NCBI GenBank assembly: GCA_905147135.1
Contig: LR990051.1
Coordinates: 16,583,115 to 16,647,114, forward strand
DNA: 64,000 nucleotides
Direction: 5' to 3'
Origin: Blastobasis lacticolella
Taxonomy: Eukaryota > Arthropoda > Insecta > Lepidoptera > Blastobasidae
Shown here piece by piece: positions 21,576 to 31,254 of the stretch. Every line of letters begins with the position of its first letter. The first letter of the stretch is position 1. Made by a program: the position numbers and the translations under genes. The notes below the pieces were generated by a model, which made no database searches, had not been told where the DNA came from, and was given only the letters and a program-made list of their open reading frames with translations.

Positions 21576-23183
21576 GTAAAACTGTTGTCAAACGACATGG
21601 AGATGAGAAAACTCGCACCACGAGGGATGGTGGTGACACCTCACCATCTAGCTACCCAGAGTGCCATAGACATTCTAAGGGACGGTGGCACGGCAATGGA
21701 GGCAGTAGTTGCAGCTGCAGCCACAATTGCTGTGGTATATCCTCATATGAACAGCATTGGCGGTGATGGGTTCTGGCTTATTCTGCCTCCAGAAGGAGAT
21801 CCAGTTGTAATTGAAGCTTGTGGGGCTGCTGGAAGCTTAGCTAATCTTGATTTTTTTAAAGGCTATAATGTAATACCTTACAAAGGTCCAAAGGCAGCCA
21901 TTACTGTAGCTGGAACGGTAGGTGGCTGGCAAGAAGCTTTAGATTACGTAACAGAATGTGGGTATCAGAGAATGTCTGCCGCCAGACTCCTGTCTGATGC
22001 CATTACGTATGCTGAACACGGTTTCCCAGTGTCATCATCGCATGTAGAAAACTTGACAGAATATATGAAAGGCCAAGCCGTATCCAATGATTTTCATAGA
22101 GTCTTCTTACCTGATGGGAAAATACCGGAAGTCGGGGACAAGTTTTGTCAGAAAACCTTAGCCAATACTTTAATGTGTTTAGCTAAGTATGGTTTCAATA
22201 GTTTTTACCGCGGTGAACTGGCTGAGGTGATTGCTAGTGATTTAAAGTCTGTAGGTGCACCTATTACAAAGGAGGATTTGGCAAAATATGCACCTGTCAG
22301 AAAGCAAGCTTTAAAACTACTACATAGTCAAGGAGAGATCTATAATGTTCCACCACCGTCTCAAGGTTTAGTATCTATGGCTATTCTTGGGATTCTAGAC
22401 AAACTTTCAATTGACGGCAATAAAGACGACGAATTTATTCATGCTATTGTCGAAGCATCAAAACAAGCATTCAGTCTTAGAGATCAACATGTAACCGACC
22501 CAGATTACATGACTACTGATCCAAAATATCTTTTAAGTAATGAAAGTATTGCTGAAATGGCAAGAAAAATTGATTTAAAGACAGCTGTCTCTAAAAATCA
22601 CGAGAGTAACTCTGGTGACACCATCTGGCTAGGAGTAATGGATAATAAGGGCTTCTCTGTTTCATTTATACAGAGTACATACCATGAGTTTGGTAGTGGC
22701 GTGGTTCTCCCTACAACTGGGATCTTATGGCACAACAGAGGTGTTGCATATTCTTTAGACAAGAATCACATATTGGCCCTTAAGCCTGGCAAGAAACCTT
22801 TACATACGCTGAATCCAGCTGCAGCTAAGTTGAATGATGGAAGAGTGATGCTATATGGAACTAGAGGGGGTGATGGCCAGCCTCAAACTCAAGCAGCTAT
22901 ATTCCACAGATATGTCCTGCAAGGTATGCCACTTCAGGAATCAGTATCGGCACCAAGATGGCTCTATGGCAGAACTGTTGGTGATAAGGATAATTATTTG
23001 AAAGTTGAGGACCGATTTTCTAAAGAAACATTAAAACGTTTGTTTGAAAGAGGTCACACAGTGAAGATGTTGCCGCCATACAGTGAGAAAGTAGGACAAG
23101 CAGGAGCGTTAGTAAGACATGTGAGTGGAATGATGGAAGGTGCTTTTGATCCTCGCAGCAACGGAAGTGCTGAAGGATATTAG
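21576..23183 (+). CDS. Gamma-glutamyltransferase family Ntn hydrolase (YwrD/HpxW-like), single coding exon
   Basis: Members of this family are autoprocessed N-terminal nucleophile hydrolases acting on gamma-glutamyl or related amide bonds. This subtype resembles Bacillus YwrD ('glutathione hydrolase-like') and oxamate amidohydrolase HpxW more than animal membrane GGTs. The open frame runs from 21474, but 'ttgttacag' ends at 21575 and upstream is repeat DNA, so the exon starts at 21576. I take ATG 21597 as the start, giving 528 codons. Motifs, numbered from the ATG: APRGMVVTPHHLATQSAIDIL near 7-27, GGTAMEAVVAAAAT near 30-43, NSIGGDGFW near 52-60, the predicted processing and nucleophile Thr in SGDTIWLGVMD at about 342, STYHEFGSGVVLP, HTLNPAAAKLNDGR and GTRGGDGQPQTQAA, with a C-terminal FDPRSNGSAEGY. 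No signal peptide or membrane anchor is seen, so it is probably cytosolic. The animal GGT Ser-Ser oxyanion motif is replaced by GTRGG. The substrate is not known. Confidence 0.93.
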   Translation, partial: VKLLSNDMEMRKLAPRGMVVTPHHLATQSAIDILRDGGTAMEAVVAAAATIAVVYPHMNSIGGDGFWLILPPEGDPVVIEACGAAGSLANLDFFKGYNVIPYKGPKAAITVAGTVGGWQEALDYVTECGYQRMSAARLLSDAITYAEHGFPVSSSHVENLTEYMKGQAVSNDFHRVFLPDGKIPEVGDKFCQKTLANTLMCLAKYGFNSFYRGELAEVIASDLKSVGAPITKEDLAKYAPVRKQALKLLHSQGEIYNVPPPSQGLVSMAILGILDKLSIDGNKDDEFIHAIVEASKQAFSLRDQHVTDPDYMTTDPKYLLSNESIAEMARKIDLKTAVSKNHESNSGDTIWLGVMDNKGFSVSFIQSTYHEFGSGVVLPTTGILWHNRGVAYSLDKNHILALKPGKKPLHTLNPAAAKLNDGRVMLYGTRGGDGQPQTQAAIFHRYVLQGMPLQESVSAPRWLYGRTVGDKDNYLKVEDRFSKETLKRLFERGHTVKMLPPYSEKVGQAGALVRHVSGMMEGAFDPRSNGSAEGY

Positions 23184-23260
23184 ATACACGAGACCACAAG
23201 CGCCAAACACACACGTGACTTATAAAATTGGACTTGGGCGCGTCAAAAATATCGATTAAA

Positions 23261-23266
23261 AATAAA
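23261..23266 (+). terminator. Poly(A) signal of the GGT-family gene
   Basis: AATAAA lies 78 bp after the TAG stop at 23181-23183, a normal spacing for a short 3' UTR. It comes before the MITE that starts at 23364. Confidence 0.6.
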
Positions 23267-23363
23267 AGAAGACAACATACCTCTACACACACTACGTAGA
23301 AGCATCTAGCAAATTACATAATGATTGTTATTATTATATATAATACTCGGAGATAGAATTCAA

Positions 23364-23581
23364 GATCAAAAGTGTAAACAAATTGCCCCTATAAAAAACA
23401 AACCCAGGGTAGATTATTTAACTACTATAAATAATCTACCCCTGGTGTTTTATTAAACATTCATACGATTTTATTTCATTTCGAATGTGCTTATTTTTAT
23501 TTTAAATTTATTTTAATTTTATTAAATAATCCACCCCTAGGGTTTATTTTTGATAGTGGTAATTAGTTTACACTTTTGATC
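23364..23581. mobile_element. 218-bp MITE/foldback downstream of the GGT-family gene
   Basis: The termini 'gatcaaaagtgtaaac' and 'gtttacacttttgatc' are exact inverted repeats. The homology continues inward: 'aaattgcccctataaaaaac' on the left pairs imperfectly with 'tttttgatagtggtaatta' on the right, for about 40 bp. The interior contains a hairpin, 'ccagggtagattattta' against 'taaataatctacccctgg', and a third related block, 'aaataatccacccctaggg'. There is no coding. Confidence 0.75.
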
Positions 23582-25059
23582 GCACGTATCACACGCCTGC
23601 GATAGAGCCGACCTAGAAGAAGTGGATTATTTACTGCCGACTGTACTTACTTAATGCAATAGTTTCGACAAGTAAGTAGTGAACTATGAGAAACTAAAAC
23701 ACAAGAACAAAAACATTTCATAACACACCCACTTCAAGGACCAATGATACATTTTCGTAGAATAAATCATAAAAAATTACTAGAATTGAGCCCTCCCGCG
23801 CTGAATGGAAACTTGATAATGAAAAATAATGGAAATTAAGAATACGAGTTCGTATTTTCTAAAACTCGGAACAACGAAATTCATTTTAATTAAAATCTGT
23901 GTCTGAAATGAATTGTCACCGCCAATTACGAAAATAGCCGGACAGAAAAATCAACTAATTGAGCCTTTTAAAAATTCTATCCCAACTTCCACTCTGTTTA
24001 GGGATTCTTCATACTTTTTTGTTTTATAATTAAAATAAATTAATTTAGTGAAGACTGAAGGGGAAATTAACAGTGTCGGAGCAGTTTTAAAAATTAGACA
24101 ATCTCTTTTGAAATATACGCTGTGGCTCTGAACTGCTAGAGCCAATAATTCATTTTTATTGGAAAGATAAGGGTGGGAACAAAGACCGGCGGAGGCAGAA
24201 AACGTTGTAAATCAAAATTTTCGGTTTTAAAATCGTACCTCGTATAGGTGTGGCGTGATTGCAGGCATTTTAATGAAAGTTAACTTGATTAATACAGGGT
24301 GCGTTGATACAGGGTGGACTTAATGCGGGGTAAATTATGATTAGGGGCTGCTTTTGATCGAAGCGAGCTTTTTTTGTACGATTTTCATGGCATATAGACT
24401 AAAAATACTAAACTAACATACAAAGACAGACCGAAAGAGATACCTACATATAAAAAAAAACTAATCTATCAAACTTGTGGTAAAAATAGACTGGATAGAC
24501 ATTATTAGCTTACAGCTGTTAGCAACAGTGTATAATAAACAATAATAATAAATACATATTTGAATATGGAAAGGCCATATCGAATTTTAGATGAATTTTT
24601 AAACTATTTTGTACTTGTATATTTTCTGTTATTAATTTTTAAATATGTTATACATACCTACGTGTATTTTCGTATATTTTAATTAGATCTAAGCAAACGT
24701 CGAGTCTTGTCATTAAGAAAAATCTAAAATAAGACTAAGCTACAAGAAGGTCACAGTTAAAAAAATCTAAATGTCGCTCGAGTTTGTATAAAAGCTATAA
24801 ATCTGTTAATTTGTCTCCGACCTCTCTAATGTGGATGAATGGACCAAACGTCCCACCTCGAAATTACACTTTAATACAGGCACGGATTCAGGTTTACAGT
24901 TACTAACTAATGTATGTACTCTTTATGTATGTAAACTATGTATGTACTGTAATTTTTATGTACTCTTCTTTATAAATACTCTTCTTTATAAATCTTATGA
25001 TTTATGAATGTTGTAATAAATAAATAAATAATCGAACACTTTTTTATATTTAATATATA
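23582..25059. other. Intergenic stretch, nothing recognised
   Basis: AT-rich. A short - strand open frame at 23951-24145 has no recognisable content. Around 24900-24990 there are 'atgtatgtac' and 'actcttctttataaat' simple repeats. No gene is seen. Confidence 0.45.
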
Positions 25060-25262
25060 AAAATGTGTATTAGGAAGGAGCTCCCAGCCACAGCGTTTCT
25101 TTTGGACTACGACATAAGATCGTTCAAGAGCTATATAGAGGTCTTTTTAGAGGCTGACAATGCATTGGTAAATCCCCTGGTGTTGCTGATGTCCATAGAC
25201 GGCGGTAACCACTTTACATTAGGTGGCCCGCTTACCTATTTGTCTCCCGTATAACGTAAACA
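25060..25262 (+). mobile_element. Jockey-like LINE 3' end fragment (type J2)
   Basis: Translation begins KELPATAFLLDYDIRSFKSY, matching NELPATVFPSDYDMGSFKRY in the copy ending at 7.16 kb. It is followed by 'ccctggtgttgctgatgtcc' and 'ggtggcccgcttacctattt'. It is truncated to the last 200 bp. Confidence 0.8.
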
Positions 25263-25324
25263 AGCAATACTTAGCTGAGTTGGAAACGTAAAGTGGATGA
25301 ATTAGACAGGATTAATGAAAAATA

Positions 25325-25605
25325 TGTTATGTACATTAGTTTAATGCTAACCGATGCCAGCCGTGTGGTGTCCGGCAGAGTAGAATAGCACCAACACTCG
25401 TGGGTGTCGTACAAGGCGACTAATGTTTTCGAGGCAAAAGAGCCTCCGTAGACTGGAAAATGGGCAGCAGCGTTCTCCATTGTTATATTATAACACTGCG
25501 ATCTCCAACCCGCCTGCCAAGCGTGGAGATTATGGCAATAACCTCCCTTTTTGTAGGAGAGGCCCTGACTCCTGCAGGGGACTGTTATAGGCTGTGATGA
25601 TGAAT
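25325..25605 (+). repeat. SINE1/family B chimeric retroposon
   Basis: The 5' part, 'tatgtacattagtttaatgc' then 'taaccgatgc', is SINE1 body sequence. It joins directly to family B ('cagccgtgtggtgtccggc'), which runs through 'cactcgtgggtgtcg', 'aaggcgactaatgttttcg', 'cgatctccaacccgcctgc' and 'gcaggggactgttatag' to 'ggctgtgatgatgaatg'. The same junction occurs at 41046-41070. Confidence 0.7.
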
Positions 25606-26184
25606 GAAAAATATCTAGGTGGCAGGAGTGAATGAAGGTGTTGGAAGAGGTAGACAGAGACGCAAGGTTTAACAAATAGAAGGTATTTTAAAAAGGTCAG
25701 GTCAAGAATACCTAATGTGCGCGTGCAAGTTCATGTCTATCGGGCCCGACCGTTTAACGCAAACGGATTTTACATCGCCATCTTAGTTGCATTCAAACCG
25801 CAACCGAGTGAGATGGCGATGTAGCGAGCCTTCAATAATGGACGCTACTTGAATTATTTAAGCCGTCATGTCCGATGGACATGAACTCGCGCGCGCACAA
25901 TAAGAACTTACTCTAAAGGTTAATTGAAGAAGACTGAGATTTGTCGAGACCGCAACGTAGTGGAACAATGTGATCTCTGCCTACTCTTTCCGGAAAAATA
26001 CGTGACATTATGTAGGTATATGTTTTATGGATTTATTAAATCTCTTATGATGGTTCTACTATGAGGTATCTATTTATATAAGGTAAGGTATGGTTTACTT
26101 ATTTAGTGCACTTACCAATCTCAGCAGTTGCTTAAACTATATCGGAGTTGTAACGTAGGTAGAAGTTTCACTGTCACTACATTT
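25606..26184. other. Intergenic stretch, nothing recognised
   Basis: Two blocks, 'catcgccatcttagttgc' and 'gagatggcgatgtagcg', are inverted relative to each other near 25775-25825. No gene is seen. Confidence 0.4.
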
Positions 26185-26189
26185 TTAAC

Positions 26190-26305
26190 GACCTGAGTGG
26201 TGCAGTTATGATTGGTCGGCCACGCAGAAATCCCCGGTTCAATTCCCTGCCAATTTCGTGAATAGCTAATTTTATCTGCCGGACACCACACGGCCATATA
26301 ATTTA
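26190..26305 (+). repeat. SINE2 (tRNA-derived head) fragment joined to family B end
   Basis: 'acgacctgagtggtgcagtt' resembles an RNA polymerase III A box region, and 'cccggttcaattccctgcc' is B-box-like. A reversed copy of the same head is at about 39150-39210. It runs into 'gccggacaccacacggcca', the reverse of the family B start. Confidence 0.55.
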
Positions 26306-26670
26306 CTGAACGCCGAACTACTGCAAACAGTCACAATTCCCTTAATCCACGCCTGCCTTAAGAATAATGAAGTGGTCGCATTTGTCTTAATTTGTGGATA
26401 AAACTGTTTATTAGATACGTATTAAGTCGTATAAGGAAAGTTTTGGGCACTTCCCAAGTTTGGGATAAGGTTGCTTGACAGTTTTTGGGGAGGGGTATGA
26501 TAGTGGTTCGGGGTTTCGAAAGTTTACGGTGTAGTTGAGCCGGCTGGGATGGCGTAAGCAAACGTGGTTCGGCAAGTAATTAATTGTTGTCATTCTAACT
26601 ATAACTACACCGTGTGGGCTGCCGGAGTGGAATGGCAACAACCTGATTCATTGACGGGTGTGGTAAAATA

Positions 26671-26734
26671 CAAAGAGATTGTAATGTTAGCGACTTTCTT
26701 GCCCATGAAGGTCGCTAACATTCCAATCTCTTTG
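26671..26734. mobile_element. 64-bp foldback element with 8-bp target duplication
   Basis: Arms 26671-26698 and 26707-26734 pair over 28 positions, with one mismatch and one position that would be G-U in RNA. The loop is 8 nt ('ttgcccat'). The element is flanked on both sides by 'gtaaaata' (26663-26670 and 26735-26742), part of a longer 'tggtaaaata' match. Perfect ends CAAAGAGATTG and an 8-bp duplication fit a hAT-type cut-and-paste origin. If transcribed it would fold like a small pre-miRNA. Confidence 0.7.
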
Positions 26735-26742
26735 GTAAAATA

Positions 26743-27289
26743 GGACTGAAGTCAAAGTAAAAGATAGTTACGGTCACGGCAGAGGCTGGTATTTTTTTCT
26801 GCTCTGTAAATAGAGTTGTAGGTGCAGACAAAGATACATACGTACATAAAGGATACAGAGAATAAGGAAGTGGGTAAAATGTAACTTGCAAGATCGACTA
26901 CACACACCAAGACAGGCGAATATAAAAAGCTTGTAAAAACTAATCAATAAGACAGTTAATTACTCTCAAGTTGGACGAGGACCATAGTTATTGCCGAAGT
27001 AGATCATCCAGGCATCTCCGATAGACTGCAACGCCCGCACAATAGCGCAGCGTAACGGATAGCTCTCGTGGCGAAATTTATTGTTCTTGTTATACTCTGC
27101 ACTGGGGGTTCTCAAACTGGGAGTAAGGCTCTTGGGGTTCTTCAGACACCGTCATCGTTGTCGTTTCAATGAAAGGGTAAACACAATCTCTCATAATACA
27201 ACTATATTTGTTATACTACCTACTATGAATAAATATTTTGTTAAATTCGAGATGACCCACGCATGCTAAGGTTGTACAATGTGCTCTCT
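26743..27289. other. Intergenic stretch, nothing recognised
   Basis: A 62-codon open frame at 27081-27269 has no recognisable content. No repeat family is seen. Confidence 0.4.
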
Positions 27290-27632
27290 GGAAAAAACCT
27301 TGTCTCTCCTTTACTTGTGTAGTATTTTTATTATTTTAATATTCTTGGTATATTACCCACTCCCTCACGTTTATTTCTAGCTTTATTATATTTATATAAC
27401 TTATTTTCAGTTATCTATCTATTTATCTGTACTGTTATCACTGGTTCGGCTATAATTGCATGAACGGTTCCCCTCCTCCATCTTGTTTAGTAGCTTCTCT
27501 TGCACCGCCTTACTTTTTCTTTACCCTTTATCTCCTGGTTGACTGGTAGATAAGGCTATTTTAGCTTTAAGTCCGCCTTTGAACTATTTTGTGCATGAAG
27601 ATTTAATAAATAAATAAATAAATACCGCATGG
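27290..27632 (+). mobile_element. CR1-like LINE 3' UTR with (TAAA)n tail
   Basis: Contains 'cttgcaccgccttactttt', 'gttgactggtagataagg', 'agctttaagtccgcctttga' and 'ttgtgcatgaagatt', then TAAATAAATAAATA. The same order is seen at 5500-5640 and 46440-46548. The coding part is lost. Confidence 0.65.
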
Positions 27633-27778
27633 AGTTCTTCAAGAAGGGGATCCTTGTAAGGTAAAGGGTCGGCAACACGGTATTGATACCCCTGGTATTA
27701 ACGTCCACAGGCTGCGGTAATTGCTCGCCATCAGGCAGAACGCAAGCATTTGCCACCCTAGGTGTATATAAAAAATGC
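27633..27778 (+). mobile_element. Jockey-like LINE 3' end fragment (J1)
   Basis: 'atggagttcttcaagaaggg' then 'ggtcggcaacacgg', 'cgtccacaggctgcggtaat' and 'ccatcaggcagaacg' match the end of the copy at 11.1 kb. It abuts the CR1-like tail, so one element landed in or beside the tail of the other. Confidence 0.75.
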
Positions 27779-28063
27779 CACAGTGCGAGAACCCCTCAGC
27801 ACAAAAATCGGTCCACTGATCCGACGATGAAACAGGTTGGGAAGGGCTGGTCAGCACGCTATACACTATTGTAGTCAGTCTATTCAGGTTGGAGCGACGG
27901 CGGTGGCCCTCCACCGGTTATGTGGAAGTGCCCTTGGAGCCCAAGTGGAATGCATTCGGTTTCTGGATGGATAGGTTCGGTTTTCCACGATAAATGTTCA
28001 CTACCTATATAAGTAACATGTCCTTACCGATATAAGTTAGCGCACATGTTTAGCTAGATGGAG

Positions 28064-28520
28064 GTGATGATAAACCCCGTCCTAATTTATTTAAACTCAA
28101 ATATTTTGTTATAAGTAGTATACACTTTTTGTTGTGGAACTATGGACCTCCATTATATTATAAATTAAAACACTTTTATACACTAGTTCCACTAAATATA
28201 GTATAATATTTATAAACTTTTAATTAATTGCAACCGGTTTCGGACATCATCGGGTAATGTTTAGATTTTAACGTTAAAATATAATACGTTTAGTGGAACT
28301 AGTGTATAAAAGTGTTTTAATTTATAATATACAATACAATACAATAGAAAACTCTTTATTGCACACCAGAGAACACAATTACAGATACATAAAATATGGT
28401 AGATAGTACAAAGGGCGGTTTAATATAATGGAGTTCCATCATGAATACACAACAAAAAGTGTCAACTACATATTAGAAAATATTTGAGTTTCAATAAATT
28501 TGGTCGGGGTTTATCATCAC
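28064..28520. mobile_element. Foldback element with long arms, interrupted by a LINE tail
   Basis: The outer ends 'gtgatgataaaccccg' (28064) and 'cggggtttatcatcac' (28505-28520) are exact inverted repeats. The inner arms 'cactagttccactaaa' and 'tttagtggaactagtg' close a 92-bp spacer (28197-28288). Each arm is about 130 bp. The right arm is split by an 89-bp insertion. With that insertion removed, the element is about 365 bp. No coding region is present. Confidence 0.8.
28332..28420 (-). mobile_element. Truncated CR1-like LINE tail inserted in the foldback
   Basis: 'caatacaatacaatag' followed by 'aaaactctttattgcacac' and 'gtacaaagggcgg' is a reversed LINE 3' end with a simple tail. It is flanked by 'taatata' on both sides, and the uninterrupted left arm has that sequence once. 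The insertion therefore made a 6-7 bp duplication. Confidence 0.75.
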
Positions 28521-28631
28521 GTATAGTGTTAGGGGGACTTTTTGTTTTATGATAAGGTTATAACAAAACAAAGCTAACAACCATCTCGATCATATAGGCT
28601 ATCAAAACAAAAGCCCGCATCGAAAACGATC

Positions 28632-28765
28632 TTTAGAAAGAAAGAAAGAAAGAAAATACATTTATTACACATAGCACAGAACAATATACGTTACAATTAC
28701 AGACAACGGACACATTAACATATAAAATATCTTAATTAAGACAATATATTGTAGTCTCCCATGAC
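28632..28765 (-). mobile_element. LINE 3' tail with (TTTC)n, reversed
   Basis: 'gaaagaaagaaagaaagaa' followed by 'aatacatttattacacat' and 'cacagaacaatatac' is the reverse of a LINE 3' UTR ending in a TTTC-type tail. No coding remains. Confidence 0.5.
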
Positions 28766-29084
28766 ACTGTCGTTCGGGAGCTACGACGCCACAGGACACG
28801 TAAATAAACGCGTCAAACTTATAACCACGGAGGTTAAAATACAGTGATTGACTTTTAACATACAACTCCTTTCTAAATATGTTATTGGGCTGTTTGGTTA
28901 CAGGAATCTATTAAGTTCGCTCACAGAGATTTTTATAGTTCCCTGTGGTTCGGTGAAACTTCGTGTAGCGATTTAAATTTCGTGTAGCCCAAGTGAATGA
29001 TCATGAAGAGCAACAGTGGTGAAGGTGTCCGACTCGAAAACGTGTACCATGTACCAAAGATCCTTTTTTGAGTTAGGTAGGTAT

Positions 29085-29295
29085 ATTAACCTATACTCTC
29101 ACATCGTGATGACAGCTACACATTCAGGCGACTGAATATGTAACTATGATCCAATCTGGTCACGATCCTCTTAACAGAATCACAGACGTCAGATAGCAGT
29201 CGTTCCAGTGTAATCTACCTGATCTACCAAATCAAGGCGGACCCCGGGCCCTCGCGCGCGATCTCACAACCAAAATATTAACGCCAAGATGATAC
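29085..29295 (+). repeat. SINE1 copy, 5'-truncated
   Basis: Contains 'cattcaggcgactgaatatg', 'actatgatccaatctggtca', 'aaggcggaccccgggccctc' and 'acgccaagatgat'. The tRNA-like head is absent. Confidence 0.8.
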
Positions 29296-29901
29296 ATATT
29301 TTGCAAGTATAAACAAGCTGTAATTAACTCTAACAAACTCCTGCCGTAACTTGACACTGGCCTCATTTCACTAGATTACTTACTCGTACAATCATACAAG
29401 TAGCTACAACACAACAAAAGACCTCAATAAATCAAGGCACCCAATCTGCACGGGGCCTCTCTATTCGTCTGCTCCGAGCCGTTGTTTCTAACAAATCTAT
29501 TGATCTTGATTCTCTGTATCGAGGTTCTCGCTCGGGTTGGTCCGGACTAAGAAATCCGGATCAGTGAACATGCTGTACGGGAACCGGTGTAGCAAATACC
29601 TCGACTGAAACATGCTCGTAAATGTTAAAAACTGGGTTGGAATTTCTGTAACGTAGAACACGTATTGTTGAGCTAAAAATAAGTCTAGAGGTGGATTGTT
29701 GTACAGATATCTACTGTAAATAATTTAACGGCTTATTCGGCTTCTTAGTGTCATCAGGCGAACGTGTGTGAGCAAAGAAATTGTACATAGAGTAATAGAA
29801 GGACTTCGACCTATAGATAATGAACACTGTCACTCTGTCACAACCTCCTACTAAAAACTCAATGTCATACAAACAGCTAGAGCATTAGGTGAGGCCACAC
29901 A
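29296..29901. other. Intergenic stretch, nothing recognised
   Basis: No gene or repeat family recurring in the window is seen. Confidence 0.4.
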
Positions 29902-30157
29902 GCGCTTATTACACATTCCTGAATTCAGTGACTGAATTCAGAAACAAAAATCGTGAGAGCAAATCAAAGTGGTATGAACTCATAGAATAAGGTCCATTTT
30001 TGTATCTCGGATTTTTGAAAAGCGGAGCGTCGCGTGACCTTATATCAGTAATACAAAAATGAACCTTATTCTATGAGCAATACATTCCACTTTTATTTGC
30101 TCTCACGCTTTTTGTTTCTGAATTCAGTGACTAAATTTAGGAATGTGTAATAAGCGC
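29902..30157. mobile_element. 256-bp foldback element with arms of about 104 bp
   Basis: The left terminus 'gcgcttattacacattcct' and right terminus 'aggaatgtgtaataagcgc' are exact inverted repeats. The arms extend to 30005 and from 30051, with a spacer of 45 bp. Inner arm ends are 'ataaggtccatttttgtat' and 'atacaaaaatgaaccttat'. The arms contain a smaller palindrome, 'ctgaattcag'. There is no coding. Confidence 0.85.
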
Positions 30158-31254
30158 ATATGCCACCAAATTTAACAGTAGCAGTGGTTATGGAGGAATA
30201 TTTAACAACTTATAGCCGTCTCTTTTAGACACGTTATCTGCACCATTAAAAAAGGGAACAAAATAGAGATTGTAACTTTAGCTGAGAGTAAGCTCCTTCT
30301 GTGCTTTATGTCCCTTCTTCTATGTCTGTGAGTGAATACGAAGCTGAAATTTTATTTACTGTCTTTATCAGTACATGACAGTAACTAATGTGCATGTTGT
30401 ACAGCTGTAAAGCTGCGGTGGATGTGTGGCGTTACAAGACTTGATCGAGTGTGTTAGAAAAATAGATAGAGTGTACCGATCTAATGTGTGAATTTAAGTA
30501 TTTAGGGGATATGAGTTAGGTTGGCCTAGTAACTAAGGTTAGAAAGTTGAATGAAATGAAAAATAGGGCACATTAGTTAAATATAACCTTTTATTTATTC
30601 AGGAAAGGATATTCACATTCAAACACCGAGATCAGATCAAATGAGATAAGTTATTTATGTAGCATAGCAGTCACAGCTAACAAATTAACATGGGAAATAT
30701 GCTAATATATTCTAAACATAATAAAACATAGCAAAATGAAGTATAGCGATTACACAAATAAATCATTTAGAAATCAGCAATAGGCACCAAAGTAATACAA
30801 TACAAGTTTATACTTAACTCTGGCTGGTCTGGAGCAAAAGTCCTTTCGACTGATTCAACTAGGTTTATATACCCAACGTTTAGCCGGATATCGGAAGCCG
30901 GTACATATTTCAACCAATCATAAGACGTTATACACTGCCAGTAAAATATGAAGTTATTGTGCCAAAATACTTGTTGTTAATAATTATAGGGTTTATTTAT
31001 TACACAATTACAAATATATCTTTCTGTTAATTAGTACTTAATCTGTTAAAGAGATTCGTTCTGAAATAACGAACGAACATTTCGTTTGGAAACATTGAAA
31101 ACTGCACCGAATGTTAATAAATACTATACGTAAATACTTAGGGCAATATTTACAAACTATATTATATTAGATAAACCATCAAAACAACATAAAAACAATT
31201 ATGATATCTAACAAGTGCGTAACGAGTACATCCGTGGCAGCCTTGGCGTGAGAG
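30158..31254. other. Intergenic AT-rich stretch, nothing recognised
   Basis: No open frame above 60 codons and no recurring repeat family is seen. Confidence 0.45.

Noticed and set aside
21474..21596. Start of the GGT protein at 21474
   Set aside because: This part is repeat and intron sequence before a splice acceptor; homologues are expected to begin near the ATG at 21597.
23020..23292. 90-codon frame on the - strand
   Set aside because: Antisense shadow of the GGT-family coding exon.
28632..28660. CRISPR-like or satellite array
   Set aside because: It is a GAAA microsatellite at the end of a reversed LINE tail. No regularly spaced repeats with unique spacers exist anywhere in the window.
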